Assembly (NCBI GenBank): GCA_022814565.1
Contig: JAKLNG010000013.1
Span: 868,001 to 932,000, forward strand
Direction of reading: 5' to 3'
Source: Phaeophleospora eucalypticola
Taxonomy: Eukaryota; Ascomycota; Dothideomycetes; Mycosphaerellales; Mycosphaerellaceae
Length of the DNA stretch: 64,000 bases
Shown here: piece by piece, positions 1 through 11,184 of the stretch
Numbering within the stretch: the first letter of the stretch is position 1
How the letters are laid out: each line of letters starts with the position of its first letter
Translations under genes and position numbers: made by a program
The notes under the pieces: generated by a model
Told to the model about the DNA's origin: nothing
Databases searched by the model: none
Seen by the model: the letters and a program-made list of their open reading frames with translations, nothing else

Positions 1-1574
1 GCGTGAGCGTAGACGCCCATGCTGCTCAGAGTTAGGTAAGCGTCGCGATCTTCGACGTATAATTGTACGGCGGCACCGAAGCCGTCAACGAGAGAGGATT
101 CGCCGCCGCTGCCGTGGGTGTGCGAAAGCATGTGTAGGGCTTGCAGGCCGGCGGGCTCGGTGAAGTAGGTGTTGTCGGTGTGAGGTTCGAGGGCTTCGCT
201 GGTGTACGCTGTGTCTTTGGAGGAGAGGTCTGAGGTGAAGTCGTAGAAGCCGCCGTAGTGAGTTTCGCGGATGGGGCCGATTGATGAGAGGAGGGACTCG
301 GTTGCTTCTGGGGTTGCGGGCATGTCGGAGACGAAGCTGAAACCCCAAGTGCGCTGGAAAAGGTCAGTATGCAGATTAAGTGAGCTGTTGGGAGATTCTG
401 GCTTACGATATTGTGCAGCAGAGAACTCATGCCGGACTTCTCGCTCATGGCGGAGTACGAGACAGAAGGTGGCGAGGACGCTATGTCAGACATCCAGATT
501 TTGATTCTTGAGACTGGTTAGGCATTTCTCGACGGTCACAGGTGTCTCACTCACGGCGTAAGGCCATAGCGAGCCTTGATCATTCGGTGACCTCTCCGCT
601 TCAATATGGCATCAACCGGAATGCGACTTTGATGACCATCGCCAACTACGCCAGCTGATTAGCAATAAATTCTCTCTCAATGATATACGAGGTGCTCACA
701 AGTGACAGTGACATGGTCACCGGTGATCTCGCAACTCGAAATCTCAGTATTGAGGTTTCCCTTAAGCACATTGATCTGTCGTTGAGCAGTGTCCGTGTTT
801 CGACATTGTGAGCAGGCACAGTTGTCCCTGCGAAGTCAGAATCGGAAGCATAGGGCGACGTTGGGTAGTCTCTTTACCTTAGCCATCGACCTGATCTACA
901 AATATGTCAGTAGTGACTATGAACGGCGCTAAATGAACATACATTTTGGTCGACTGATTATCGGCTTCGTTGTACAACTTGAGCTCTCCATTCTCAAATA
1001 ATAGTGACTGAGGCGGTACTCCGTGGCCGTCGAGGTTTGGGATTGGATGCTATCAAGGGTCAATACCTTGTTCGCCGCACCTCACACTCCGTAGCACGTA
1101 CTGAACGGTATCTCGCATTCAGTATATTATCCGGCTGCGCAGTGGACCGAAAGGCCTTGGGCGGATACACACTCCTCTCCCTAGGCGCATCCTGGCCGAG
1201 CCGGACAGACTTGGACTCAAACGAAGCTTCGTACCGTGGAGCCGATGTTGAAATGGGCCTGGTGGGGGTTGTTACATCCCGGTGTCGCTGATTCTGACCG
1301 CGTGATGAACGGAAGGCCGCCAGAGAACCGAGGTGTTTCCTGTGGGCGAGCTGGTCAGGGACAATGCGTCATGCGACTGGTGGGTTGATTGATCGGATGA
1401 CTGTGCTTGTAGTAGTACCTCGATGCTCCGCGAGCGGTGTGAAAGGAGGGCAGCATGGTTGTTCGAATCGAAGGTCAGCTCATTACGAGAGCGTTGTTGA
1501 TGTGAGAGAAGAGATGCTCGGCATATGAAACTGGAGATGTGATTCGGTGGGGAGGTGCGGTGGAGCTGCCGCAA
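1..1574 (-). CDS. Trimethyllysine dioxygenase, mitochondrial (3' end cut by window)
   Basis: 2-oxoglutarate/Fe(II) dioxygenase that hydroxylates trimethyllysine, the first step of carnitine synthesis. Proposed exons on the minus strand: 1574-1419, 1350-1102, 1049-943, 895-878 (18 nt), 827-700, 645-555, 506-407, 353-1; all phases fit and give about 400 residues before the edge. An Arg/Ser-rich N-terminus fits a mitochondrial presequence. WLRDNCACSQCR (about residues 175-186) is the N-terminal zinc motif of the TMLH/BBOX family. The catalytic part has THYGGFYDFTSDL, then EPHTDNTYF with the HxD iron ligands (H341, D343). The C-terminal distal His lies beyond the left edge. The first exon is the least certain part. 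gamma-Butyrobetaine dioxygenase is the alternative, but the THYGGF block and the presequence favour TMLH. Confidence 0.88.
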
Positions 1575-1935
1575 AATCCTGGGACGAAGAAGGTATGGGA
1601 CAGAAGGCTTCGGGAAGAAGGAACCGCTCCGACTTCACCTCTTCATCAACCGACATCGCTTCTTCCAAGTTTGCCTCCTACAATCGCCATGGGACCCAGG
1701 ATTGTGCCATCATGAATTTCACGGGATTTAATGTGGGTTACTGTAAGAACGCATGCAATTACGGCTACTGGAAACGAGCAAACATAGCGACAAAAGATCG
1801 CAACACAACAACCTCCCTTCTCTCATTGCGAGAGAACAGTACTCATCGTCTTCTCAGTCCTCATTAGGAACTCTTCATACCGCCCGCACTGGTACAACTT
1901 GTCCGGTATACCACAGCTGCGACCTTTCGGAAACG
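1575..1935. other. Intergenic, no gene seen
   Basis: This stretch lies between the 5' end of the trimethyllysine dioxygenase gene and the 3' end of the next minus-strand gene. Short ORFs on both strands have no recognisable domain. It should hold the dioxygenase promoter. Confidence 0.5.
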
Positions 1936-2733
1936 TTAGCAAGCCCTCGGACTGATGTACTTGACGTCAGACAGTCTAGGGAATGCCTTGAGTGCTTTGC
2001 GACTCGAACGGCTCTCGAAGTCATTGATTGTCTTCAATCCGGCGCCCTCAAGACCATCTGTGCTATGGTCGTTGCTCATTGCCATGTAGGAGTCGTGGAT
2101 CGTAATGGACTCGACGTTGTCCAAACTATTGAGCAGTTTGAGGGCTGCGTTTGCAGATGCCTTCTTGGATTCATACAGATTTTCCCAACCGCGCTCCCAG
2201 TACAACGTCCCATACAAGCTCGATGGATGGATCAGAAAGTACTGCCACGTTCGGAAGTCGATGTCAATGTGTCGGATCAACTGCAGGTATCTGCTCTTCG
2301 GCGGGTCTGTCAGTCTGTACATCTCTTTCAGAGATGACTTGAGCATCAAATACTGCAGATCCAGTCTGGAAGGCTCGGGCAGCATCAGTCTCGCCTCACG
2401 TCGAATTTGACGACACGTCTGAGCAAGTGCGTAGCGTCTGCGCTGTAGCTCTGGTGCGGTCGTTCGGAAACGGTCGAGAACTCGCTGGAGTGGGAAGGGG
2501 TTTGTGCGTCCTGGATGAGACGCTTCTCTGAGAGCTCTCTTTTTGTTGAAGATTGAGATTGGAATCTCGTCAACCTGCTGCGATACGATATCGTAAATCT
2601 GATTCCTTACCTCAGGAGGTAGGTCTAGGAAGCGGAAAGGCATTTGTGCGGCCTGACCTTCTGCCGGTGCCATAGCTGATGCAGTTGGAATCAAGTCAGA
2701 ATGGCTACTCGGATGACTGACTTGGGGGCCCAT
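1936..2733 (-). CDS. F-box-like LDLPxExRN protein, tandem copy A
   Basis: Single-exon 265-residue protein. Residues 33-50 read FRFLDLPPEVRNQIYDIV, the F-box-like N-terminal motif of a very large family in filamentous ascomycetes. A second block at 101-118 (YALAQTCRQIRREARLML) is the usual 'CRQIRxEA' helix. The family is thought to act in protein-protein contacts, perhaps as ubiquitin-ligase adaptors, but no substrate is known. It is clearly paralogous to the gene at 4408-5235: both share the motif, the CRQI helix and an 'LDLxxxMLxSSL' segment (LDLQYLMLKSSL here). Start is the first ATG; the Met at residue 31 (MPFRFLDLP) is an alternative. All three members of the group point the same way. Confidence 0.75.
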   Translation of the reverse strand: MGPQVSHPSSHSDLIPTASAMAPAEGQAAQMPFRFLDLPPEVRNQIYDIVSQQVDEIPISIFNKKRALREASHPGRTNPFPLQRVLDRFRTTAPELQRRRYALAQTCRQIRREARLMLPEPSRLDLQYLMLKSSLKEMYRLTDPPKSRYLQLIRHIDIDFRTWQYFLIHPSSLYGTLYWERGWENLYESKKASANAALKLLNSLDNVESITIHDSYMAMSNDHSTDGLEGAGLKTINDFESRSSRKALKAFPRLSDVKYISPRAC

Positions 2734-2989
2734 TTTCAGGCCAATTCGTGCGATGCTCGAATCTCTTTGCAGCTCCAGGCTGTTCGATCAGGCTCTTTTG
2801 ATTGCAATCAGATGTAGCGGGGTCTGTTTGTGGTTGTCAATCGATTGGTTCCTGTTCAGACTGATTCTAATGCAAAAGGAGATACATCTGAGACAGAGCA
2901 GGCCTTGCTTATATACGCACGGTTGATGCATGTTCAAGAAACCTTTGTGGCGAACAATGCCTTGTTGACATGTCTACTGAAAACACTTC

Positions 2990-4140
2990 AGGCATTGTTG
3001 GACAGAACAATGTCATTCTGACAAAGAGGCTCTCTGATGAGGCTAGAGGAGAGGGAATGTCTCCATCCACGATAAGTCCCAAACGCCAGTCTCGACGGCA
3101 TCGATATCCTCACACCAAATATCAATGACCTCGGTGTTCTCATGCCAGTTGTCAGCCTCAGTCGGAAGTCCCCATAAGCATCTTCACAGCCATCCGGTAG
3201 ACGCGGACTACGACGTGATCGACTGCAGCGTCGACACTGTGGAGTATGCTCCTTTCCTGCCGCTTCTTGCTCTTTGCGGATCTTCACACGTGGACGGTAG
3301 AACATGGCCAACTCTTTCAGCGCAATGTTGTCGTAGTGGCGCCAGGCTGCCATGTCGGCCCATTGACAAGAGGAGTGCGTGAAGTTGGCCGGCTGAGCGC
3401 GAACTCGAGCTGACTGCTGACCGAATAACGGCTTCGGTGCGTGTGTGAGAGCTTTGGCGAAGGCGGCAACCCAGCTCGCATTTTTTCGAATATCGTAGTA
3501 GATGTGGAGCTAAATAGGCAGGCGAGCTCCCGATCTCTTGGAGCGCAATGGAACAGTGACTTTGGAACACTTCTCGGCCACGGACTTCAGAACGTCAAGA
3601 TGGATGCCAATAGCGCGAGGAGGCTCTATGTTCAATGCTTCGTGGATGCTGAAGTTCTCGAAGTAGACGGGGTAGAGGCTCTTGAGGTCGTGGTCCCCCC
3701 GACGGGGGCAGAGGGTTGGGTTACCAATCGTGGACCATGCCTCACGAGCGTGAGTGATGGTGGGAGATCGCGGCGAATGTCGTTCATGTCACCGATCGCG
3801 ACGTCTTTGACCTCGAGCAGAACGTTCTCGTACATACGGTTCTGAAGCTCACAGGGAGCTTCTCGAACATGAAGCCTGGAGTATGTGTTAGCACTGCTCT
3901 CCTCGAACTACAGCGTTTTTGCATATCGGAAGGTTGTTTCGTTCTCGAGTATCCCAGCGAATGACAAGGGCGCTAATTGGTCGCGCGTCGTAATGAGAGC
4001 GGCCTCTTTCGTCGAGATACATGTAACCTCCTGATAGGCGAAGATGCCGTACTGGACTGGGGAGTGTGTTCGAGGGAAGCGGTCGAAATCATCTTGTCTC
4101 AGAGTTTGAGTCTGAGGTAGAGGTTCAGAAGTAAGCTCGA
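2990..4140 (-). pseudogene. Broken F-box-like gene between the two intact copies
   Basis: Minus-strand translation gives protein-like pieces in different frames. From 5' to 3': a piece ending FRYAKTL near 3920; CELQNRMYENVLLEVKDVA (about 3855-3790), which resembles the LPxELRNxIYExVL motif; THAREAWSTIGNPTLC and ENFSIHEALNIEPPRA in another frame (3768-3513). This is halted by TAG at 3512-3510, after which the same frame resumes with LHIYYDIRKNASWVAAFAKA and runs through MAAWRHYDNIALKELAMFY. A third frame gives WHENTEVIDIWCEDID (about 3145-3090). The TAG would be a Gln codon after one T-to-C change. A small intron may explain the break near 3880. The other shifts look like real lesions or assembly errors. 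It is less like copies A and B than they are like each other. Confidence 0.55.
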
Positions 4141-4407
4141 CCGGGTCGCAAATTGTGGCAATTGAAGGGGAGATAGTTATGCTATGTCATATCAAATATA
4201 CTCATATCCAATATACTCGGTCCTGCTGTTGTAATTGAGCCAAAATATCAAAGCCGGATGGCACCAAAAACAATGACTTTCCTAACGTTCAATGTGCCGT
4301 CGGGACCTCGCCGACTCATTTCACCGTCTCCAAACCACTCCATCCACTTCAGCAACCATCGTGTAGCACTAGTCGTCGTATACGTGGTATTCTCAATCCC
4401 GTCGTGT

Positions 4408-5235
4408 CTAGGGCGACACCCGCTCCCCGCTGTACCAGTACTGCCAGACGCCAGTCTCCTTCTTGAATCGCTGCCCGTCGAGCTCGCTCAGGCACTTAAT
4501 GTCGACAAGCTTGGGGAAAATCTTGGACAAGGTCCTGCTCATCTTGCTTGCAAGTCTGGCGGCTACCATCTCTCCATGATGGACAGTCTCGTCCTCGTCG
4601 TGGGTGTTGCTCATCGTGCGCACAGTCATACTCTCGACGTTAGGAAGTAGCTTTCGCAACATGCATGCGTTTTTCACGACCCCTTTGCTGTCGTAGTGGT
4701 TGTTCCAGACAAACTCCCAAAAACCCAGTATTCGTTTCTTGCGCACGAAAGCAAACGGAAGAAACCCGCTGTAGTCGACAGTCAGATGTTTAACAAGCTG
4801 CAGTTTCGGCGTCCAGGACTGACGTATCTGTTTCATCTTCAGCAGGGAGGAGTTGAGCATCATGAACCGCAAGTCCAGGCCGCCTCGTCCAACGGCTTCC
4901 TCGATGATGGTGCGTGCCTCGTGGGTAATTTGGCGGCATACAAGAAGCAGAGCGAAGACACGGCGGCGCTTGGTAACTTTTGCGATTCTTTCAAGGTCAC
5001 GCAGGACCTGTTGGTGCGGGTTCCAGGTTCCGTCGGGATTTGCCTTTGGTGTTTCCTTTCTAGCTCTCTTACGACTTGCGAGTAGGATGGGAGTCTCTTC
5101 GATCAAGTCGGCGACGCAGTCGTAGATGCGGTTGCGCATCTCTGCTGGCAAGTCGAGGAAGCGGAACGACATTGTCGCTGCTTGTGGGTTGATGACCATG
5201 TTCTGGTGAGCCAAACTGGTGGTGGAGGTGTCCAT
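4408..5235 (-). CDS. F-box-like LDLPxExRN protein, tandem copy B
   Basis: Single-exon 275-residue paralogue of the gene at 1936-2733. The F-box-like motif FRFLDLPAEMRNRIYDCV is at residues 24-41, the VFALLLVCRQITHEAR helix at 93-108, and LDLRFMMLNSSL matches LDLQYLMLKSSL of copy A. The N-terminal tails before the motif differ, and the C-terminal half is only loosely similar, so the duplication is old. Function is unknown; an adaptor role in ubiquitin ligation is only inferred from the F-box-like motif. The ATG at residue 22 (MSFRFLDLP) is a second possible start. Confidence 0.75.
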   Translation of the reverse strand: MDTSTTSLAHQNMVINPQAATMSFRFLDLPAEMRNRIYDCVADLIEETPILLASRKRARKETPKANPDGTWNPHQQVLRDLERIAKVTKRRRVFALLLVCRQITHEARTIIEEAVGRGGLDLRFMMLNSSLLKMKQIRQSWTPKLQLVKHLTVDYSGFLPFAFVRKKRILGFWEFVWNNHYDSKGVVKNACMLRKLLPNVESMTVRTMSNTHDEDETVHHGEMVAARLASKMSRTLSKIFPKLVDIKCLSELDGQRFKKETGVWQYWYSGERVSP

Positions 5236-5564
5236 CTTGTTCGAAGTGGTGTGTGAGTCGACTTGATGAAGCTTCGTGTTGAATGTGGAGTTTGCTTCGA
5301 TGTTGCGGGTGTTCGAAAAGCCAAGTGGCGATGGTGGTGGTGAGTGGGGGTTGTTGAAGGCGAGAAAAAGTAGGATTGCGAAGATGCTGATGGAACACGA
5401 TCGTCGTTAAATAAGAGAGGGACTGTGACAAGCACTCAGCCATGAGGGGCGCGAGACATGTGAAAACAGAGCTTACCGGCTTGACATGTGAGTCCGGATG
5501 GACCCGAAGTGAACATTATGCTAACATTGACAGGTCCAATCACATGTGGTATATTCTATTCGGA
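5236..5564. other. Intergenic, no gene seen
   Basis: This is the presumed promoter and leader of F-box-like copy B, plus the 3' flank of the FAD enzyme. Short minus-strand ORFs here are Ser/Thr/His-rich and look like leader sequence rather than protein. Confidence 0.4.
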
Positions 5565-7212
5565 TCAATTCGGCAGTCTCGTCCTCTCAATGTTACAGAA
5601 AGGCTTCTTCGCACAAGCCTCCATACTAGCCCTGTAAGCTTGCCGCTTCGCATCAAGGTCCGTCGTCTGCTGAAGCCTCTCTACTCGCTCTGGCGTAGCA
5701 TGGAATGGCTTTGGAAGCGGCGGGTACGACTCAACCAACGAAGGTGCGCTTTGCTCGAAGCCTAGCTGCTTCAAGACCAGCGGCACAATATGCGCAGTCG
5801 AAAGAAGGATCCGAGGCATGCCGTGCCCAGCAAATCCAGCTGCCATCCATTGATTCTCGCGCTTCGGGACTGCGCCGACAAAGGGGAACGAGTCGATGCT
5901 GGATGTTTCGATTCCGGTCCAGCAGCCGCCTTCATTGACATCCCGTGCAAGCTGTGGTGGGCTTCGTTTTGGCCAACCTGCCACGTCTGAGGAAGGCCAA
6001 GATTGGAAGAAGTCGGCCACGCCTGGTATTTGCTTGTCTTCTTCGTCGTTCAGGAAACAGTCGTCAGGTCTGTGCACTAATAGTTGCCTACCGCCTCCGA
6101 GAATGATGGCATTGTAGGGCGGTGGCAATTGCAGATGGTAGTTCTATAACTTGTCAGCATCAATAGTAATCCGCGGCTCATATCGACTTACGTTGACAGC
6201 ATGGTCCCAATGCTGAGCACCAGTGTGCTTAATGAAGCCCTCAGGAGCTTTGATTGCGGCCAAAGTAGCTCGATCACCCAAAATGAGTTTGCTGAATTCA
6301 GGCAGCAGGTGTGATGCCCATCTGTTGGTTGTGTGTATGACAGATCTCGCCTTGACCGGGCCTCGCTCTGTCGAAATGGTAATCCAACCATCCTCGTCTC
6401 GGTCTGAAATTTCCTGCGCTGGTGTATGCGCCTGTAGATTCAGCTGACCTGATGCGAGAACTTTCCGCAAGACTGCGTGAACGAATTTGTAAGGCCAACT
6501 ACTCTCGTCAGCATAATTTGCAGTCTCTGGAATTGAGACACTGCCTTACATTTGACCAGCAGGATGAACGAAAGCTGCCAACGCGCCCTTCATCTGCGAG
6601 AATTCTTCGGCCTCAGTGGCATCCGCAATGATCCTGATCGACTTGACGATCTCGTCGTCTTCGCCATGGTCCTTCTTCATTGCCTCGTAGTTGTCTCGAA
6701 GCCGTTCCAAAGCTTCCTCAGTCATTGCTGCATCGAATGTCTCCCCGAATTTCAGGCAAACCTCTTCAGCAAATCCTTCGAGCTCCGCCAAGTCTTTGAA
6801 GGCCTGCAAATGAGCATGCTCATGTCTGACGAGCTCCAGAGCTCCATCAGCGCCGAACCTCTCCTTCCACGGCAGATAGCGAGAGTACAAGTGAGGCCTC
6901 AATTGTCCGCCGTTCCGGCCAGTTGCAGCTCCACAGATGTTTCTGGCCTCTAGCATCAACATCCGTGGTCGATTGCCACTATTCTCGGTGTACTACGATC
7001 AAGTCAGCAAAATAGCGATATCAATGGCTTTTCAAGCGCTGCTCAATCACCTTATTGATCCAGTATGCAGCCGTTGCACCAGAGTAGCCGCTGCCAATGA
7101 TGGCCACATCAGTCTCTTGGGGAAGATCATCGCTGGACCGGAAATCGCGAAGCTCAGACTCTGCAGCTTCAATCCAGTACGATTTGGTCGGATTGACGAC
7201 GGGCAAGACCAT
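5565..7212 (-). CDS. FAD-dependent oxidoreductase (DAO family)
   Basis: Four exons on the minus strand: 7212-7051, 6992-6550, 6498-6192, 6143-5565, giving 496 residues; introns are short with GTGATT, GTAAGG and GTAAGT donors. Residues 36-51 (VAIIGSGYSGATAAYW) are the Rossmann GxGxxG FAD site. Residues 73-88 (NICGAATGRNGGQLRP) carry the conserved GRNGGQ of gamma-glutamylputrescine oxidase-like and sarcosine/amine oxidase-like enzymes. A late block (CWTGIETSSIDSFPFVGAVP followed by AAGFAGHGMPRI) is the FAD-closing C-terminal motif of the DAO fold. It probably oxidises an amine or amino acid; the substrate is unknown. No peroxisomal SKL signal is seen at the C-terminus. The start ATG precedes a short tail ahead of the FAD site, as is common in this group. 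Confidence 0.85.
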
Positions 7213-8025
7213 TTTGAGCGAGTGTGATGTTCTTGCTGAGCAGAAATTTTCCGAGTTCGATTGTCAACCAATTGCTTTATCTGCTGGAGTCGCGGGTTTC
7301 GCGCCGGAAGTCAAGAACGAGTCCGAAGGGCAACATATATGATCCCGGCACGTGTCTGTGTCGGCTCGCGAGCCCGTGATGAGACCACCGGGGGAGATTA
7401 GCCCTGGTCGCCTGCTTGCCCTATCGTGCCCGCTTCTGATACTCTCCTCCGCCGGGCGTGAATTTGTATTATGCAATGAGCCATCGTGTGGTGCGGGCAG
7501 TAGAGCGATGGAACAGATCAAAAGATGGTCGATTACAGTCGCGATGTAGGAGACACAGAATAAGGGGAGGACATTGATGGTCTGATCCTGAAACATCTCC
7601 CTTACATCCAATCGATAAGGGAGGCGTCGGAGCGTCGGGGAAAGTGTTTCGCCGATCTCACTGCTTCTCTACTTTCCACATCTGCCGCGGAAGCAACACT
7701 CACACACCCGATTTCAACGTCGACATACGCTTTCCATACCAGATATGTCATCCCAACGCTACGATATGCTGCATCTACGCCACCAACTCGCGTCGTCACA
7801 GGCTTGCATCTCGAGGTCCAGAAATCGCCTCTGTCACTGGTCTACCAAGCTCAGCATCTCTCTGCCGCGAAAGTTTGAGGATGAAGCCAATCAAAGGCAA
7901 CGCATTGCGTGGCTGCTTTTGTGACGATGTATGATGGCCACCGCGGAGTCTTACAAGTTCTACTTGAGTGCGAAGACGTGCGGGTGTTGAGGCAAGTGAA
8001 ACTGATCATCTTCAAATGCTTCATA
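7213..8025. other. Divergent promoter region, no gene seen
   Basis: An 813-bp gap between the FAD oxidoreductase (minus) and the histidine phosphatase (plus), so it should hold both promoters. ATATAT-containing sequence at about 7333-7340 lies roughly 120 bp ahead of the oxidoreductase start and is a weak TATA candidate. The ORFs here have no domain. Confidence 0.4.
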
Positions 8026-8839
8026 ATGCCACCTACCATACATCTTGTTCGCCACGCCCAAGGCTACCACGTAAGTCCTCAGCGATAGGCGAGGGCGGCA
8101 TGGCGAGTTAACGAATGCACACTAGAATATCGCCAAAGGAGGTGAAGCCATCCATGACCCATTCTTGACCGACGAGGGCATCAACCAAGCCAAAGAGCTT
8201 TGCGACAACTTCCCTCACCACGATGACATTGACATGCTCATGGCCAGCCCCATGAAACGCACGATCCAGACTTGCCAGTATGCATTCGGGCCAGCTGTAA
8301 AACGCGGCAACAGGATCCTGCTCATGCCACTCGCGCAAGAGAGCTCTGATGAGCCCATGGACACCGGATCCTCCAAGGAAGACCTCCAAAACACTTTCGG
8401 CGACCTCATTGATTCTCAACGGCTTGACTTGTTTCCTTACTGGCAAAGTAATCAAGGCAGATTCGCAGTCGATGGAAACACTTTGATCGAGCGAGCGCGC
8501 ATGCTTCGCAAGACGCTCAAACAGCGACCAGAAAAGAATATTGCGATTGTCAGTCATGGACTGTTTGCGCATTACGTCGTCGGAAACGTCGATGAAGACG
8601 GCAAGCAGACTACGCGAATGTGGTCGAATACTGAGTGTCGGAGCTACGTCTTTGCTGATGGCGATGGCAATGATGAGAATGCAACCCTGGTTGAATTGCA
8701 AGAATCTATCGACCGGAGACCCAGTCTTCAGAAGACCATGAGTGGCCATATTTTCTCGCCGGATGGAGTCAGAAGGGACTCATCAGGTCAAGTTAAGAGC
8801 GGAGGACAGGTGAAGAACAGTAACGAGGTCAGCGCTTGA
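8026..8839 (+). CDS. Histidine phosphatase (phosphoglycerate mutase-like)
   Basis: Two exons, 8026-8070 and 8126-8839, giving 252 residues. The first exon is only 15 codons but carries the catalytic motif: LVRHAQGYHN at residues 7-16, where the His of RH is the phosphate acceptor of the superfamily. Downstream are the typical LTDEGINQA helix start, MASPMKRTIQT (the 'SPxxRTxQT' block) and NIAIVSHGLF with the second catalytic His. The substrate cannot be told from sequence; close fungal relatives are annotated only as phosphoglycerate mutase-like. The last 50 residues are polar and low in complexity. Without the first exon the active site would be missed, which supports the intron (gtaagt to cactag). 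Confidence 0.88.
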
Positions 8840-9294
8840 GCGACATTCTGGATTTCCATGCGATCAGCGACAGCTTTACGAAATGAAAACGATTCTGTAT
8901 ACGACAATATTTACTACTTGGCAGGGATTTCCTGTTCCGGTGGGCGCTGGCCGGGTGATCCAAATAGGCGGACAGGCCTATCGAGCGCTGCTTCGCCCTA
9001 GGTCAGCTCCACTGTCATATTGTGTCGGCCAACTTTCGAGAATGGGGAAGGCTACGCCACTATCGCTACCCCAAAGATCAGAACGTCCTATTCACACTAG
9101 TCTTGCTGACAGTCTGCTCTAGATCGATGCACTCCGCCCGGCGACTTGTCGGCATTGATAGGCGTACATGAGAGATTGTACTGAGGCCAAGTCCGACGAC
9201 CATTGATAAAGTCCGACAAGCCTTCACCTGGCGCGAGACTTCTTCTGGACTTTTTGCTACACGGATTTGACGACTCCTCATTGAGTCGCTCACC
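8840..9294. other. Intergenic, no gene seen
   Basis: A 455-bp stretch between two plus-strand genes. It holds the terminator region of the phosphatase gene and the promoter of the UNC93-like gene. I see no conserved ORF or repeat. Confidence 0.4.
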
Positions 9295-11092
9295 ATGAAT
9301 ACACAAGCGGATGCAGACAAAAAGGCTCCCGCCGTGATTGATAGCCATGATGTTGAAAGCAACGCCGTCGGCGATGTTGCAGTTGGACAAGTCATCGAAG
9401 CGGAGCAAAAGCACCCGTGGACCTTGTCGACGTTCTATCGCAGCGTGCTCTTCCAAATGATTCTCTTTGGAGCGTAAGTCAGCCCACGCGATTGACGAAA
9501 TTCCTCCACTAACCACCACACAGCCTCTCCTTCGTCGGTAAATCCCCTCCATCATCCTCCACTCCCCAACTCATCTGACCCCTCCCCATCCAGGCCCCGC
9601 AATGCAAGACGCAATCACCAACCTCGGCGGCGGCGGCCTTTCGACCCCCTTCCTCGCCAACCTCGCCAACGCCCTCAACTATGCCATGGGCTGCCTGACC
9701 ACCCTCTTCGGCGGACCCATCATAAACCAGCTCGGAATCAAATGGTCCTGCGTCATCGCCGCCATGATTTTCCCCCTGACCGGATCCGCTTACTACACGA
9801 ATGCGAAGTTCGGGATCAATTCGTATCTGCTGGCGTCCCAGGTTATTGGGGGCGTGGGGTCCGGGTTTCTGTATGTCGCGGAGACGACGGCGATGTTGTC
9901 GTACCCGCCGCAGGAGGATCGAGGGTTTTATCTTGGTGAGTTTGAAGTTCGGAAGTCGGGTTGAAGTGAACAGGCTAATGAGTTTGGAAGGCATTTGGTC
10001 TGCTATGAGGAATTCGGGAAGTGTCATCGGCGGAGCGATCAATTTTGCTACGAACCACGATGACGCCAATGGGGGAGGAATTGCATGGTCAACGTATTTG
10101 ATCTTTGTTGGATTTGGTAGGCAGACCATTTCCATGAAAAGTAGTCGCAACGCTGACGATTGTCTTTTAGAGTGCACCGGCGTCATCTGGGCTTTCCTCC
10201 TCACTAGCACGCGCAAAGTCCTTCGACGAGACGGCAGCCGAATCCCAATGCAAGAGCGCATCGCCTGGAAGCAGGAATTGATAGCTCTGAAAGACCACTT
10301 CTTGTACAGCAAGGTAAGCTTCCACGCCCCATCAAGCTGGTGCACGTACGACGACTGACTCTTGGCTCATTCACAACCAGACCTGGCTCGTCTTCATCCC
10401 AGCCTTTTACTCCTTCTTCTACGGCGGAACAATGGGCACCTACCTCTCCCTGCACTTCTCCGTGCGCGCCCGCGCCCTGTCTACCCTCATCGTCCGTAAG
10501 TGTAACCCCGCTGCTCTCTTGCATTAAATATCTCCTAAATTCCACTCTAGCATCTACCGTCATTCCCCTCGTAATCGCCTACGGCCGCCTCCTCGACCTC
10601 TCCCGCTTCTCCCGCTCCCACCGCGCCTGGACCGCCTTCCTCCTCTGGCTCCTCCCCCAGATCGCCTGCTTCATCTGGATCGGAATCAACTACGGCCACT
10701 TCGGCCAATCCTCCACTACCCTCGACTACACCACCGAGCCCGCCGCGTGGGCAAAAGCGTATATCCCGTACCTGATAATCTTCGTCACCGGCTACTGGAC
10801 CCAGTCATCGCTGTACTGGATTTTGGGGTCTTTGTCGAAGGATATGCAGTCTAGTTCAAGGACTGGAGGGTTGTTTAGGGCGTTTGAGACGGCGGGGCAG
10901 GCGGTCAGTTATGGGATTAATTCGGCTAGTGGGACGGATCGGCGGATGCCGTTCTTTTTGAATTGTGGAATTTTGGTGTTGGCAGTGCCGTGTATGGTTG
11001 CGTTGATTCGGATGGTGGGGAGGAGTGAGGAGGAAGAACAGGTGGAGGGAGGTGTGGAGGTTGTAGGGGAGGGAGGGAAGAGGGTGGACTAG
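9295..11092 (+). CDS. UNC93-like MFS membrane protein
   Basis: Seven exons: 9295-9473, 9524-9537, 9594-9935, 9991-10116, 10171-10313, 10381-10495, 10551-11092, summing to 486 residues. The second exon is a 14-nt microexon encoding the centre of ALSFVG; it restores frame between FGA and PAMQDAITNLGGGG. The sequence after it (GPAMQDAITNLGGGGLSTP) is the usual first-loop signature of fungal UNC93-like (DUF895) transporters. About eleven hydrophobic segments follow, e.g. YLLASQVIGGVGSGFLYVAE, and TGYWTQSSLYWILGSLSKD near the end. The C-terminal tail is acidic and Gly/Val-rich. The transported solute is unknown in this family. Placement in the plasma or an internal membrane cannot be decided. Confidence 0.87.
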
Positions 11093-11184
11093 GAGGGATG
11101 AGATGAGGATAGATGAGTTTTATGAAAGCCTGGTGTCCATTCCGAAAGTCTGTCGATATTCCTTCCCTTCCCTTGCCATCTCTG

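Noticed and set aside
8108..8749. 213-residue minus-strand ORF
   Set aside because: Antisense of the histidine phosphatase gene; the plus-strand frame has the RHA and SHG motifs.
9509..10345. 278-residue minus-strand ORF
   Set aside because: It covers the UNC93-like exons and introns in antisense and has no domain.
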